From the NCBI RefSeq assembly GCF_004684095.1, contig NZ_SRII01000007.1:403013-467012 (forward strand): 64,000 bases of DNA, given 5' to 3'. Source of the stretch: Hymenobacter sp. UV11. Lineage in GTDB: Bacteria > Bacteroidota > Bacteroidia > Cytophagales > Hymenobacteraceae. A model generated the notes under the pieces. It was given only the letters and a program-made list of their open reading frames with translations. It made no database searches and was not told the DNA's origin. The position numbers were made by a program, and so were the translations under genes. Below are positions 39,482-47,622 of the stretch, piece by piece (within the stretch, counting starts at the first letter, position 1; the number at the start of each line of letters is the position of its first letter).

Positions 39482-41176
39482 CTATTGCCGCACGAAGCGC
39501 ACGGTTTGCACCGTGCCTCCGGCCACGGGCTGCACGCGGCACAGGTAGGTACCGGGCGCCAGGCGCGCAGCGGGTAGGCGCAAGCTTACCGAGGACGCCG
39601 CACCAGCGGGCACCAGCTGCTCACTGAGGGTGGCGCCGCGCGCATCGAGCAGGCGCACGCGTAGCGCCTGTCCGCGCAGGCGGGGGGGTAGGGCCAGCAT
39701 TAGCTCGTCGAGGTGGCTAGGGTTGGGAAAGATGGCCAGCTCCGCGCCGGCCGCGCTTGCCGGCGTGGCGGCCAGCAGCATGCCGGGGTGCAGCAGGTTA
39801 TACGCCGCGGCAAAATTGACGATGCCGTAGCCCAGCGTGTTATCCGGGTTTTGGGCCTGGGAAGCGCCATTTTTGAGCGCAGCGATAACCTGCTGGGCGC
39901 TTAGCGTGGGGTTGGCCTGCCAGAAGCCGGCCACGAGGCCCGCCAGCTCGGGGCAGGCGTAGGAGGTGCCGCTGCCGCGCAGTACGGTGCCGGCCGGCGT
40001 GAGCACGGCCGAGGCTACCCCCATCGCATCGAGCGTAGGCTTGATGCGGCCGTCGGCGGTGGGGCCGTAGGAGCTGAAGCCGGCGTGGTTGCGCAGCGAA
40101 TCGACGGCCCCGACCGAGATAATGCTATCAGCATCGGCCGGCACGCCGATGAAGTGCCAGCTGTTGTTGCCGTCGTTGCCGGCCGAGTTCACCACTACCA
40201 TGCCCGCGCGGGCGGCACCGAGTGCGGCCCGGCTGCTGATGGCCGTGCGTCCGTTGAGGTCAGCGTAGGTGTGCGACAGCGCCATATCATCGAACGTGTT
40301 GTATCCCAATGACGAGCTGATAACGTCTACTCCCACCGAGTCGGCGTATTCGGCGGCGGCCAGCCAGTTGGCCTCTTCCATCGGCGACTCACTGCTCACA
40401 TCCTCCGTAATGCAGAGGTGGAAAGTGGCGCGCGGGGCCGTGCCCACGTAGTAGCCCGGTAGCTCGCCGCCGATGAGACCCAGGCAGGCCGTGCCGTGGC
40501 TGTTGCGCAGGTACACGCTGCGGCCGCCATCCACGAAGTTGCGGGTGCTGGCCACGCGGCCCTGCTGCTGCACAGCTTGCAGCGCCGCGAGCCGGTCGGC
40601 CCCCGGAAAGCCGGCGTCGAACACGGCAATCTGCATGCCCTCGCCGCGGTAGCCGGCATCGTGCATCGCCACGGCCCCGATGAGCTGCGCCTGCGCGTAG
40701 GCCGGGCCGTAGGTAGCGCGGGGCGTGAGGGGGGTAGGCGGCGTAGCCACGGTAGCCACCGCGCCGGCCGCCGCCGGGGCCTGAGGCGGCACCAGGCTCA
40801 GCAGCTGAGCGCTGGCCACGGCGGGCAGCTGCTGCACCCGTGCCAGGGTGAGCGAGTCGCAGGCCAGCACCGCACCGTTGAGCCAGCGCGAGGTTTGGAG
40901 CACTTGCGGGCTGCCGCTCACGGCGCGCACCTGGGCTAGGTAAGCAGGGCTCACGGGCAGGTCGCGGGCGCGCACCGCAATGCCCTGGCGCGTGCGCCGG
41001 GCCAGGGCCCGCGCCGACAGAAACTGCTGCGGCTGGCTCACGGTGTAGGGCGTGCCGGCCTTATCCTTAAAAAAAACGAAGTAGCGATGCACAGTGGCCG
41101 TTTGGGCCTGGGCCGCAGGCGCGGCTGCCAGCAGCAAAGCCAGCAGCGCCGCCGCGGGCCAAAATGGTAATTTCAT
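39482..41176 (-). CDS. Subtilisin-like (S8) serine protease with T9SS tail
   Basis: A 564-residue secreted peptidase. It has a signal peptide (1-24) and an inhibitor-like propeptide; the S8 domain shows Asp in QIAVFDAGFPGAD, His in RNSHGTACLGLIGG, Asn in VVNSAGNDG and Ser in GSGTSYACPELAGLVAGF. The last 80 residues are a type IX secretion C-terminal domain: LAIFPNPSHLDELMLALPP, the beta-sandwich, and LAPGTYLCRVQ...TVRFVRQ. Thus it is exported via Sec and then T9SS and probably anchored or released outside. The role is likely extracellular proteolysis. Confidence 0.95.
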   Translation of the reverse strand: MKLPFWPAAALLALLLAAAPAAQAQTATVHRYFVFFKDKAGTPYTVSQPQQFLSARALARRTRQGIAVRARDLPVSPAYLAQVRAVSGSPQVLQTSRWLNGAVLACDSLTLARVQQLPAVASAQLLSLVPPQAPAAAGAVATVATPPTPLTPRATYGPAYAQAQLIGAVAMHDAGYRGEGMQIAVFDAGFPGADRLAALQAVQQQGRVASTRNFVDGGRSVYLRNSHGTACLGLIGGELPGYYVGTAPRATFHLCITEDVSSESPMEEANWLAAAEYADSVGVDVISSSLGYNTFDDMALSHTYADLNGRTAISSRAALGAARAGMVVVNSAGNDGNNSWHFIGVPADADSIISVGAVDSLRNHAGFSSYGPTADGRIKPTLDAMGVASAVLTPAGTVLRGSGTSYACPELAGLVAGFWQANPTLSAQQVIAALKNGASQAQNPDNTLGYGIVNFAAAYNLLHPGMLLAATPASAAGAELAIFPNPSHLDELMLALPPRLRGQALRVRLLDARGATLSEQLVPAGAASSVSLRLPAARLAPGTYLCRVQPVAGGTVQTVRFVRQ

Positions 41177-41303
41177 GCTATAAAGTATGGCCAGCGAAAA
41201 CGGGCGGCGGAGCCTCCCTACCCCCCCTACTCAGCCGCGAACGACAGCCAGGCTTCAGTAGGCGTGGGCCGACCCGCAACGTACCTCCGTACAAAGACAG
41301 TGG

Positions 41304-42080
41304 CTAAATCGTGCCCGTTTCGATGAGCGTTTCGCGGCGGGAAGCTCCCATCTGAATGATGCCGGGCGTTATCGTTTGGGAACCATCAGAATTGGTAATA
41401 TTGGTATAGTAGCTGTAGCGCCGCCGCACTATCCGGCCTACCCCCAGCGCATATACTTGCTGGTAACCACCCTGACGCAGCCGGCCATCATTATCAGTGG
41501 CCGACAAAATATCATACGTTGCTACCGTCGTGGGGTAGGTTTTGGCGGCCTGGCCACCGGCGGGGGCAGTGGTGTACGAAGCTCCTACGTTGCTGGTATA
41601 ATAGCGGGAAAGGTTGGTAATGGTATCGGGTGAGGCATTGAAGGCGTTTTTATTCCACCCTTTATTAGCCTTGGGCGGATAAATCAACTCCACCGTGCGC
41701 AGGTTACTGGCGGTTTGCACCACGGCCTGGGGCAGCACCTGCACTACCAGCACGCTGTCGTCGACCCATGCGGCAGCAGCATTCGCGCGCTTGGAGCGCA
41801 CCAGGCGGTAGGTCGGCTGGCCCGCAGCGTCGGCATACTGCTCCGTCACGCGCTCTCTAAATTGGTAGTTACTCACCGTTACTACCCTGCTTTTCCAGGT
41901 AGAATCGGCCACGGCGTAGGTGCGGTAGGTGCCCACGGCCACCGGATAATAATCGGTGAGCGGCACCGGCACCACCGAATCGTGGCGGCAGCCCGCCAAA
42001 AACAACAGCCCCAGACCCGCGGCGACGGTGAGCGCACGGTAGTCTTTTACCAGCTTAGCGGAGCGAAAACGTAGATTCAT
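41304..42080 (-). CDS. Lipoprotein of unknown function
   Basis: A 258-residue predicted lipoprotein. The basic start (NLRFRSAKLVKDYR), hydrophobic segment and lipobox LAGC put the lipidated Cys near residue 31. The mature part has PVAVGTYRTYAVADSTWKSRVVTV and repeated beta-strand patterns with many Tyr/Thr, and ends TLIETGTI. It resembles uncharacterised outer-surface lipoproteins of Cytophagales that begin 'YYPVAVGTYRTY'. ATG 42080. It lies between the T9SS protease and mnmA, all on minus, with gaps over 90 bases. Confidence 0.85.
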   Translation of the reverse strand: MNLRFRSAKLVKDYRALTVAAGLGLLFLAGCRHDSVVPVPLTDYYPVAVGTYRTYAVADSTWKSRVVTVSNYQFRERVTEQYADAAGQPTYRLVRSKRANAAAAWVDDSVLVVQVLPQAVVQTASNLRTVELIYPPKANKGWNKNAFNASPDTITNLSRYYTSNVGASYTTAPAGGQAAKTYPTTVATYDILSATDNDGRLRQGGYQQVYALGVGRIVRRRYSYYTNITNSDGSQTITPGIIQMGASRRETLIETGTI

Positions 42081-42175
42081 ACAAGAAAAACCAGCCAAAA
42101 AAATACCTTGCCGGCAGCGCGGCGCGGCTGCCAGCAAGGTACTAACGGTCAGGGATAATTACCAGGTATGCGGGC

Positions 42176-43333
42176 TTACACCGCCGCCGTGGCCAGGGCC
42201 GGCTCCGGCACTTCGCCGATGACGTGGCGCGTAATCCAACCGCCACCCAGCACGTCGTCGCCGTCGTAGAACACGGCCGCCTGGCCCGGCGTGATGGCGT
42301 GCACCGGCTCGGTAAAGTAGATGTTAACCGTATCGTCTACCTGCTCCAGGAAGGCCGGCGAGCCGGCGTGGTGGTAGCGTACCTTCACCACGGCTGGCAC
42401 CAGGCCACGGCCGGCGAGGTCGGCCAGCTTACCCATATTGAGCTTGTGCACGGTAGTGCGGGTGCTGGCCAGCTCGTCGTAATTTCCCAACACCACTTCG
42501 TTGGTGTCGGGCCGAATATTCGTAACGTAGGCCGGAAAACCCAGCGCGATGCCTAGCCCCTTGCGCTGCCCGATGGTGTAGAAGGGGTAGCCCTCGTGCG
42601 CGCCCAAGTCATGGCCGTCTTTGTCCACGAAGCGGCCGCCGGCCACGCGCGCCTCCAGGCCCGGCACGCGGCGGCGCAGGAAGCCGCGGTAGTCGTTATC
42701 GGGAATGAAGCAGATTTCGTAGCTCTCGGGCTTGTTCACCAGGGCGGTGAAGCCCCGGCGGCGCGCCTCGTCGTAAATCTCGGTTTTGCGCATGGCCCCC
42801 AACGGGAAGAGCGTGCGGCTCAGGCTCTGCTGCGTCACGCCCCACAGGGCATAGCTCTGGTCCTTGTTTTCATCGAGTCCTTTGCTCACCACGAAGCGGC
42901 CGGAGTCGGCATCCTGGCGAATTTGGGCGTAGTGGCCGGTGGCGATGTATTCGCAGCCGAGCTGGTCGGCGCGGCGCAGCAGGGCATCCCACTTGATGTG
43001 GGTGTTGCAGAGTACGCAGGGGTTGGGCGTACGGCCGGCCAGGTATTCTTCGGTGAAATTGTCGATGACAAAATCGCCGAATTCTTCCCGAATATCAATA
43101 ATATAGTGCGGAAAACCCAGGCGCACGGCAATGTCGCGGGCGTCGTTGATGCTGTCGAGCGAGCAGCAGCCGGTTTCTTTTTTGGAACCGCCGGCCGTGG
43201 CGTAGTCCCAGGTTTTCATCGTCATGCCGACGACTTCGTAGCCGGCTTCGTGCAGTAGCACGGCGGCCACCGACGAGTCGATGCCGCCACTCATGGCCAC
43301 GAGTACGCGGCCCTTAGTTGGGGTAGGGTTCAT
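42176..43333 (-). CDS. mnmA: tRNA-specific 2-thiouridylase
   Basis: Installs 2-thiouridine at U34 of tRNA for Glu, Gln and Lys. 385 residues. PP-loop: VLVAMSGGIDSSVAAVLL. Catalytic Cys pair: NPCVLCN (first) and YEICFIPD (second); tRNA contacts RADQLGCEYIATGHYAQ. The C-terminal beta barrel has GYPFYTIGQRKGLGIALG and FYDGDDVLGGGWI. ATG 43333 chosen over an upstream in-frame start at 43459 because a -7 box lies at 43383-43390 and the family begins at the PP-loop. Confidence 0.97.
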   Translation of the reverse strand: MNPTPTKGRVLVAMSGGIDSSVAAVLLHEAGYEVVGMTMKTWDYATAGGSKKETGCCSLDSINDARDIAVRLGFPHYIIDIREEFGDFVIDNFTEEYLAGRTPNPCVLCNTHIKWDALLRRADQLGCEYIATGHYAQIRQDADSGRFVVSKGLDENKDQSYALWGVTQQSLSRTLFPLGAMRKTEIYDEARRRGFTALVNKPESYEICFIPDNDYRGFLRRRVPGLEARVAGGRFVDKDGHDLGAHEGYPFYTIGQRKGLGIALGFPAYVTNIRPDTNEVVLGNYDELASTRTTVHKLNMGKLADLAGRGLVPAVVKVRYHHAGSPAFLEQVDDTVNIYFTEPVHAITPGQAAVFYDGDDVLGGGWITRHVIGEVPEPALATAAV

Positions 43334-43382
43334 TGTAGTGGCACACCACCCAGGGAGATGAATGTTCCGGCTGGCGCCGCTG

Positions 43383-43390
43383 CAAAGATA
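43383..43390 (-). promoter_or_regulatory. -7 box TATCTTTG of mnmA
   Basis: Exact TAnnTTTG on minus, 49 bases before the mnmA ATG, which rules out the longer ORF reading. Confidence 0.55.
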
Positions 43391-43398
43391 GTGAACAG

Positions 43399-43465
43399 TG
43401 AATAGTGAGCAGTGAACACTTGCGGGGCGACCTTTACGGGCCAGTAGCTCACTGCTCACTATTCA
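43399..43465. repeat. Heptamer-phased inverted repeat
   Basis: 17-bp perfect arms, 43399-43415 (TGAATAGTGAGCAGTGA) and 43449-43465. The left arm belongs to a run of GTGAACA/GTGAATA/GTGAGCA units; the right side continues as AACTGAT/AACTGTT to the next ATG. It lies in the promoter region shared by mnmA and the gene at 43487. Confidence 0.7.
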
Positions 43466-43486
43466 TTGCTAACTGATAACTGTTAA

Positions 43487-44113
43487 ATGTCTCTCGCTCT
43501 TCCCGTGCTCGTGCGCGGCATCAATAACCTTTCCGACGCCCGCTACTGCGCCGGCATGGGGGCCCAGGGCCTCATTTTCACGCTCGATGCCAACCTACCG
43601 GGCGCCGTAGATGCCGCCACGGCCCGCGAGCTGGCCGGCTGGGTGGCCGGCGTCGATATCATCGGGGAGTTTGGCTACGTGGCCGGACCCGAAATCAACC
43701 GCCTGGTGGAAGAATGCGGCCTGACGGGCGTGCTACTGCGCCTCGACCGCGCCCGCCAGGCCTGGCCCCAGGGCCTGGCCGTGCCCGCGCTGGTGGAGGT
43801 GCCCCAGGCCGTGGTTATCGACCAGGCCCACTATGCAGATGCTGTTGCCGACCTCACGGCGGCATTTCCACAAGGCTTTGCCCTGTTTACTACTTCTCCC
43901 GAGCCCTACCCCGCCGACTATACCTACTGGCATGGTCTGGCGCGCCAGGCGCCGCTGTGGCTGGCTGGCCCCACCGACCCTACCGAGGCGGCCGACCTGG
44001 CCCAGCAGGTGCACCCGGCCGGCCTCATCCTGGCCGGGGGCGACGAAATCAAGCCCGGCCTGCGCGATTTCACCGAGCTGGAAGCCGTATTTGAGGCGCT
44101 GGAGGAGGCGTAG
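43487..44113 (+). CDS. TrpF-like barrel protein lacking the catalytic Cys
   Basis: A 208-residue protein resembling phosphoribosylanthranilate isomerase. It keeps the barrel start LVRGINNLSDARYCAGMGAQGLIFTLD (TrpF: K-C-G-[IL]-T..DA..A...GAD..GF), FGYVAGPEINRLVEECGLTGVLL, and the end HPAGLILAGGDEIKPGLRDFTELEAVFEAL. However, the usual KxCG catalytic Cys is replaced by Arg (VRG), so normal isomerase activity is doubtful. No trp genes are adjacent. It may be a repurposed barrel. ATG 43487. Confidence 0.8.
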   Translation: MSLALPVLVRGINNLSDARYCAGMGAQGLIFTLDANLPGAVDAATARELAGWVAGVDIIGEFGYVAGPEINRLVEECGLTGVLLRLDRARQAWPQGLAVPALVEVPQAVVIDQAHYADAVADLTAAFPQGFALFTTSPEPYPADYTYWHGLARQAPLWLAGPTDPTEAADLAQQVHPAGLILAGGDEIKPGLRDFTELEAVFEALEEA

Positions 44114-44440
44114 AAAAGCCACCGCCAGCTATCCCTAATTTCTGATTATCAGTTACTTATTTTGGATGCTGCGCTTAGATTTGGGTAAAATTTCCCAGGT
44201 AAGCCCTGCTATTTTTCGATTGCCCCGACCCAGCAGACCCGGGTAGGCGATTCCTACCTAGTTGAAATACGCATTCTTTCAAATAGGCTTTCACTCGTTT
44301 CACCCTGCGCTAGGCCTCATTGGGAGAGCGCAGGGCCATTTGCGGGGGGTAGGGACAAACCGCCTGCGGAACGCCAGCCGTAGGTCGGCCGCCTTCTTGC
44401 CGATAAGGTCACCTTCCCGCTGGCAAGCTTGCGCTATATT
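44114..44440. other. Intergenic stretch with one hairpin
   Basis: 327 bases without a supported gene; an ORF at 44262-44642 overlaps the next gene out of frame and has no features. CCCTGCGCT (44303-44311) pairs with AGCGCAGGG (44327-44335), 9 bp and a 15-nt loop, with no T-run. No clear promoter box is seen. Confidence 0.55.
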
Positions 44441-45301
44441 ATGCGCTATTTATTTACGCTGCTGCTGCCCTGCGTGGCTACCCTGGCCGGGCAGGCCCAA
44501 ACCACTAAGCCAGGTAAGACTACCTCCCTCCTGGCTATGCAACTGCCCCCGCCGGCCCTGGCCGCTCCCACCGTATACCACCTCACGGGCTGCGTATTCA
44601 ACCCCCAGGGCCGCCCGCTACCGGGCGCTACGCTCGCCGTGAAGGGGGCGGCTACCACCACGGTAAGCACCGATGAAAACGGCCACTTTACGCTCGACCT
44701 GCCCGCCAAAACCACTAATACCCTGGTAGCGGGCTACGCTGGCTACGCCGACCAAACCATCAAGCTCACGCCCAATCAGCCGGCGCTCACCGTGAACCTG
44801 CACCCGGTTTCGACCTACACCACCAAGGCGGCCAAGGGCGCGACGCACGCCCTGCAAACCGGCGACCTGGCCCCCGATTTTGCCCTGCCCACCACTACGG
44901 GCAGCATTTTTAAGCTCAGCGAACACCGGGGCCACCCGGTGATACTATATTTTTATCCGAAGGATGGCTCCTCGGGCTGCACCAAGGAGGCCTGCTCGTT
45001 TCGCGACCAGTACCAGGATTTTACCGACCTCGGGGCGGAGGTTATCGGCATCAGCTCCGACGATGAGCAGTCGCACCAGCAGTTCACCCAAAAGTACCAG
45101 CTGCCCTTCCCCCTGCTGAGCGACGCCAACGGCCAGCTGCGCAAGCAATACGCCGTGCCTCGGGCCGTGCTGGGCCTCCTTCCGGGCCGCGTCACCTACG
45201 TACTCGACGGCGAGGGCCGCGTCCGCTACGTGTTCAACTCCCTTAACGAAGCCACCAGCCACGTACTGAATGCCAAGGATATCCTGCGCGACATGAAGTA
45301 A
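44441..45301 (+). CDS. Peroxiredoxin (Bcp/PrxQ type) fused to a CarboxypepD-like domain
   Basis: Reduces peroxides at the expense of thioredoxin-like donors, here apparently outside the cytosol. 286 residues: signal peptide (RYLFTLLLPCVATLAGQAQ), a carboxypeptidase-regulatory-like beta domain (LTGCVFNPQGRPLPGATLAVKGAATTTVSTDENGHFTLD, about 45-120), then a Bcp-type peroxiredoxin domain with GDLAPDFALPTTTG, FYPKDGSSGCTKEACSFRD (peroxidatic and resolving Cys in the CTKEAC loop) and SDANGQLRKQYAVP. Cytosolic Bcp is about 150 residues, so the export signal and extra domain are unusual. ATG 44441; a TTG at 44429 gives four more residues. Confidence 0.9.
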   Translation: MRYLFTLLLPCVATLAGQAQTTKPGKTTSLLAMQLPPPALAAPTVYHLTGCVFNPQGRPLPGATLAVKGAATTTVSTDENGHFTLDLPAKTTNTLVAGYAGYADQTIKLTPNQPALTVNLHPVSTYTTKAAKGATHALQTGDLAPDFALPTTTGSIFKLSEHRGHPVILYFYPKDGSSGCTKEACSFRDQYQDFTDLGAEVIGISSDDEQSHQQFTQKYQLPFPLLSDANGQLRKQYAVPRAVLGLLPGRVTYVLDGEGRVRYVFNSLNEATSHVLNAKDILRDMK

Positions 45302-45345
45302 TCTTTCGACGCCCTGGTTTACTCAACAACCAGGAAGCACGGGCT

Positions 45346-46008
45346 TTAGAGCGAAAACCGCACGAACTTGATGGGCACGCCCACGGCGCGGTACTTGCCC
45401 TCGAAGTGCGTCTGGATGGCCTGGGCGGCGGCAAAGGCCGGGTCAGTTTCGGCGTAAAGGTCGCGGGTCATTACCTCTATTTTGGCGCCAGGCCGGCTGG
45501 CCAGCGTTTCCAGGGTGTAGTCAAACAGGCCTTCGCTGTCGGTTTTGAGCTGGGCTACCCCCCCGGCGGCCAGCAACGTCTGGTACATGTTGAGGAAGCG
45601 CGGCGAGGTGAGCCGGCGCTTGATGTCGCGGTCGCGGGGCCGTGGGTCGGGAAAGGTTATCCAGATTTCGCTCAGCTCGCCGGGCCCGAAATGCTCGGTG
45701 AGCTGGTGGGCCATGAGGCGCACAAAGCCCACGTTGGTGAGGCCCAGGGCCTCGGCGCGGGTGCTTCCCCGCCAGATGCGCTCGCCCTTGATGTCGAGGC
45801 CCAGAAAGTTTTGGTCGGGGTGTTGCTGGGCCAGGCCCACGGTGTATTCGCCCTTGCCGCAGCCCACTTCGAGCACCAGCGGGTGGTTGTTATGGAAGAA
45901 ATCGCCCTGCCAATGCCCCGCTAAGTGGCCAAAGCTGGGTTTGCCCGGCTCCACGATGTCGGGGCGGGTGGCATTGTCGGCGAAGCGCTGGAGTTTGATA
46001 CGAGGCAC
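45346..46008 (-). CDS. trmB: tRNA (guanine-N7-)-methyltransferase
   Basis: Methylates G46 in the tRNA variable loop with SAM. 220 residues. SAM motif VLEVGCGKGEYTVGLAQ, DIKGERIWRG, LMAHQLTEHFGPGELSEIWITFPDPRPRDRDIKRRLT (signature) and SRPGAKIEVMTRDL. The start is GTG at 46008 (no ATG precedes it in frame). It is downstream of folC on minus, separated by the 14-bp tandem repeat. Confidence 0.97.
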   Translation of the reverse strand: MPRIKLQRFADNATRPDIVEPGKPSFGHLAGHWQGDFFHNNHPLVLEVGCGKGEYTVGLAQQHPDQNFLGLDIKGERIWRGSTRAEALGLTNVGFVRLMAHQLTEHFGPGELSEIWITFPDPRPRDRDIKRRLTSPRFLNMYQTLLAAGGVAQLKTDSEGLFDYTLETLASRPGAKIEVMTRDLYAETDPAFAAAQAIQTHFEGKYRAVGVPIKFVRFSL

Positions 46009-46016
46009 TTTAATTC

Positions 46017-46087
46017 AATGAGCAGTTAGCAATGAGCAGTTAGCAATGAGCAGTTAGCAATGAGCAGTTAGCAATGAGCAGTTAGCA
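46017..46087. repeat. 14-bp tandem repeat, trmB-folC spacer
   Basis: AGCAGTTAGCAATG is repeated four times in a row plus partial units at both ends. The unit is two 7-nt words (CAGTTAG, CAATGAG), like the other heptamer repeats. Copy number could vary between strains. It is uniform, with no spacers, so not CRISPR. Confidence 0.85.
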
Positions 46088-46167
46088 GCCAGGACTGGCC
46101 GGGTTGCTAACCGTTTCTCCGCCGTGGCGAAAAGGGGCGCAAAACTACGCCCGGCCGGGCTTTCGGC

Positions 46168-47508
46168 CTACCCCCCACTCGCTGGCTCATACAGCTCAGC
46201 TACCTCGGCCACCACGAAAGTGCTGCCACCGATAAACACCACGTCGGCGGAGCCGGCGGCGGCGCGGGCGGCGGCCACGGCGGCAGCTACCGGCCCGTAG
46301 GCCTGCCCTATGAGGCCGGCCGCCGTGGCCTGGGCCGCCAGCTCGGCCGCCGGCAACGCCCGCGGAATGCCCGCCTGGCAAAAATAATACGTGGCCGTGC
46401 GCGGCAGCAGGGCCAGCACCTTGGTCACGTCCTTGTCATTTACTACCCCCAGCACGAAGTGCAGGTGCTGATGCGGCACCCGCGCCAGCTGGGCCAGCAC
46501 CAGGCGCAGGCCCGCCTCGTTGTGGCCCGTGTCGGCAATCACCAGCGGGTGCTGCCCGATAATGCTCCAGCGCCCGCGCAGGCCGGTAAGGCGCGTTACC
46601 TCGCGCAAGCCCTGGCGCACGGCGCTTTCGGGGATGTCGAAACCCTGGGTGCGCAGCTCATCCAGGGTGGCCAGCACGCCGGGCAGGTTCAGGCGCTGGT
46701 AGTCGCCGAGCAGGCCCAGCGCCAGGTTTTCTAAGTAAAGCTGGCCGTGGCGCAGCACGTCGAGCAGCTGCACCCCCGCCCTACCCCCCTCGGCGGCATC
46801 AGAGCTGGCGGGGGGGGTAGGAAGCGCTGTGTAGCGAGAATCGGCGAAGAGCAGCGGGCTGCCTTCCCGCGCCGCTTTGCGCTCGAAAACCTCGGCTACT
46901 TCGGCTTGGCTTTGGCTAACGATTACTGGTCGGCCGGGCTTGATAATACCCGCTTTTTCGCCCGCGATTTCGGGTAGCGTGTCGCCCAGCATGGCCTGGT
47001 GGTCGTAGCTGATGTTGGTGATGAGCGAGACGAGCGGCGTGATGATGTTGGTCGAGTCGAGGCGGCCGCCCAGGCCCACTTCCACCACGGCCACATCGAC
47101 CTGCTCGGCGGCGAAGTAGTCGAAAGCCAGCGCCACGCACATCTCAAAAAACGAGGGCTCAATCGTAGCAAACAGGTCTTGCTGCTCGGCCACCCAGCGC
47201 ACCAGGTAGTCAGGCGCCAGTTCCTGCCCGTTCACCCGGATGCGCTCGGTAAACTCGCGCAGGTGGGGCGAGGTATAGAGCCCCACCTTGTAGCCCGCGC
47301 TTTGCAGCACCGCCGCCAGCAGGTGCGAACTGGAGCCCTTGCCGTTGGTGCCCGCCACGTGCACGCTCCGAAACTGGGTTTCGGGGTGACCCAAGGCCTC
47401 GGCCAGGGCCTCCGTATTTCCCAAGCCTTTCTTGAAGCCCGCCGCCCCTACCCGCTGATACATGGGTAGTTGTGCGTAGAGCCAGGCAAGCGTTTCGGGA
47501 TAGTTCAT
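46168..47508 (-). CDS. folC: Bifunctional folylpolyglutamate synthase / dihydrofolate synthase
   Basis: Adds glutamate to dihydropteroate and folates. 446 residues. P-loop VAGTNGKGSSSHLLAAVLQSAGYKVGLYTSPHLREFTERI, the second ATP/Mg region DVAVVEVGLGGRLDSTN, and ITNISYDHQAMLGDTLPEIAGEKAGIIKPG. The C-terminal domain has GRWSIIGQHPLVIADTGHNEAGL. ATG 47508. It follows tonB on the same strand after a heptamer-rich spacer. Confidence 0.97.
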   Translation of the reverse strand: MNYPETLAWLYAQLPMYQRVGAAGFKKGLGNTEALAEALGHPETQFRSVHVAGTNGKGSSSHLLAAVLQSAGYKVGLYTSPHLREFTERIRVNGQELAPDYLVRWVAEQQDLFATIEPSFFEMCVALAFDYFAAEQVDVAVVEVGLGGRLDSTNIITPLVSLITNISYDHQAMLGDTLPEIAGEKAGIIKPGRPVIVSQSQAEVAEVFERKAAREGSPLLFADSRYTALPTPPASSDAAEGGRAGVQLLDVLRHGQLYLENLALGLLGDYQRLNLPGVLATLDELRTQGFDIPESAVRQGLREVTRLTGLRGRWSIIGQHPLVIADTGHNEAGLRLVLAQLARVPHQHLHFVLGVVNDKDVTKVLALLPRTATYYFCQAGIPRALPAAELAAQATAAGLIGQAYGPVAAAVAAARAAAGSADVVFIGGSTFVVAEVAELYEPASGG

Positions 47509-47511
47509 TTT

Positions 47512-47621
47512 TCAATTATCAGTTATCAATCAACAATTATCAATTCGCTACCGCCCTAAAAACCAGCACTTGCTTGATAACCAACAAATGATAATTGGTA
47601 ACTGATGATTGATAATTAACT
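47512..47621. repeat. AT-rich heptamer repeats, folC-tonB spacer
   Basis: Runs of AATTATC, AGTTATC, AATCAAC-like words on one side and their complements (TTGATAA, TGATAAT, AACTGAT) on the other, partly able to pair. Same class as the spacer repeats elsewhere but with A/T-rich words. Confidence 0.6.
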
Positions 47622-47622
47622 G

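Noticed and set aside
44262..44642. 126-codon ORF overlapping the start of the peroxiredoxin gene
   Set aside because: Out of frame with a well-supported gene and without coding features.
46017..46087. CRISPR-like tandem repeats
   Set aside because: Repeat units are directly adjacent without unique spacers, so it is a simple tandem repeat.
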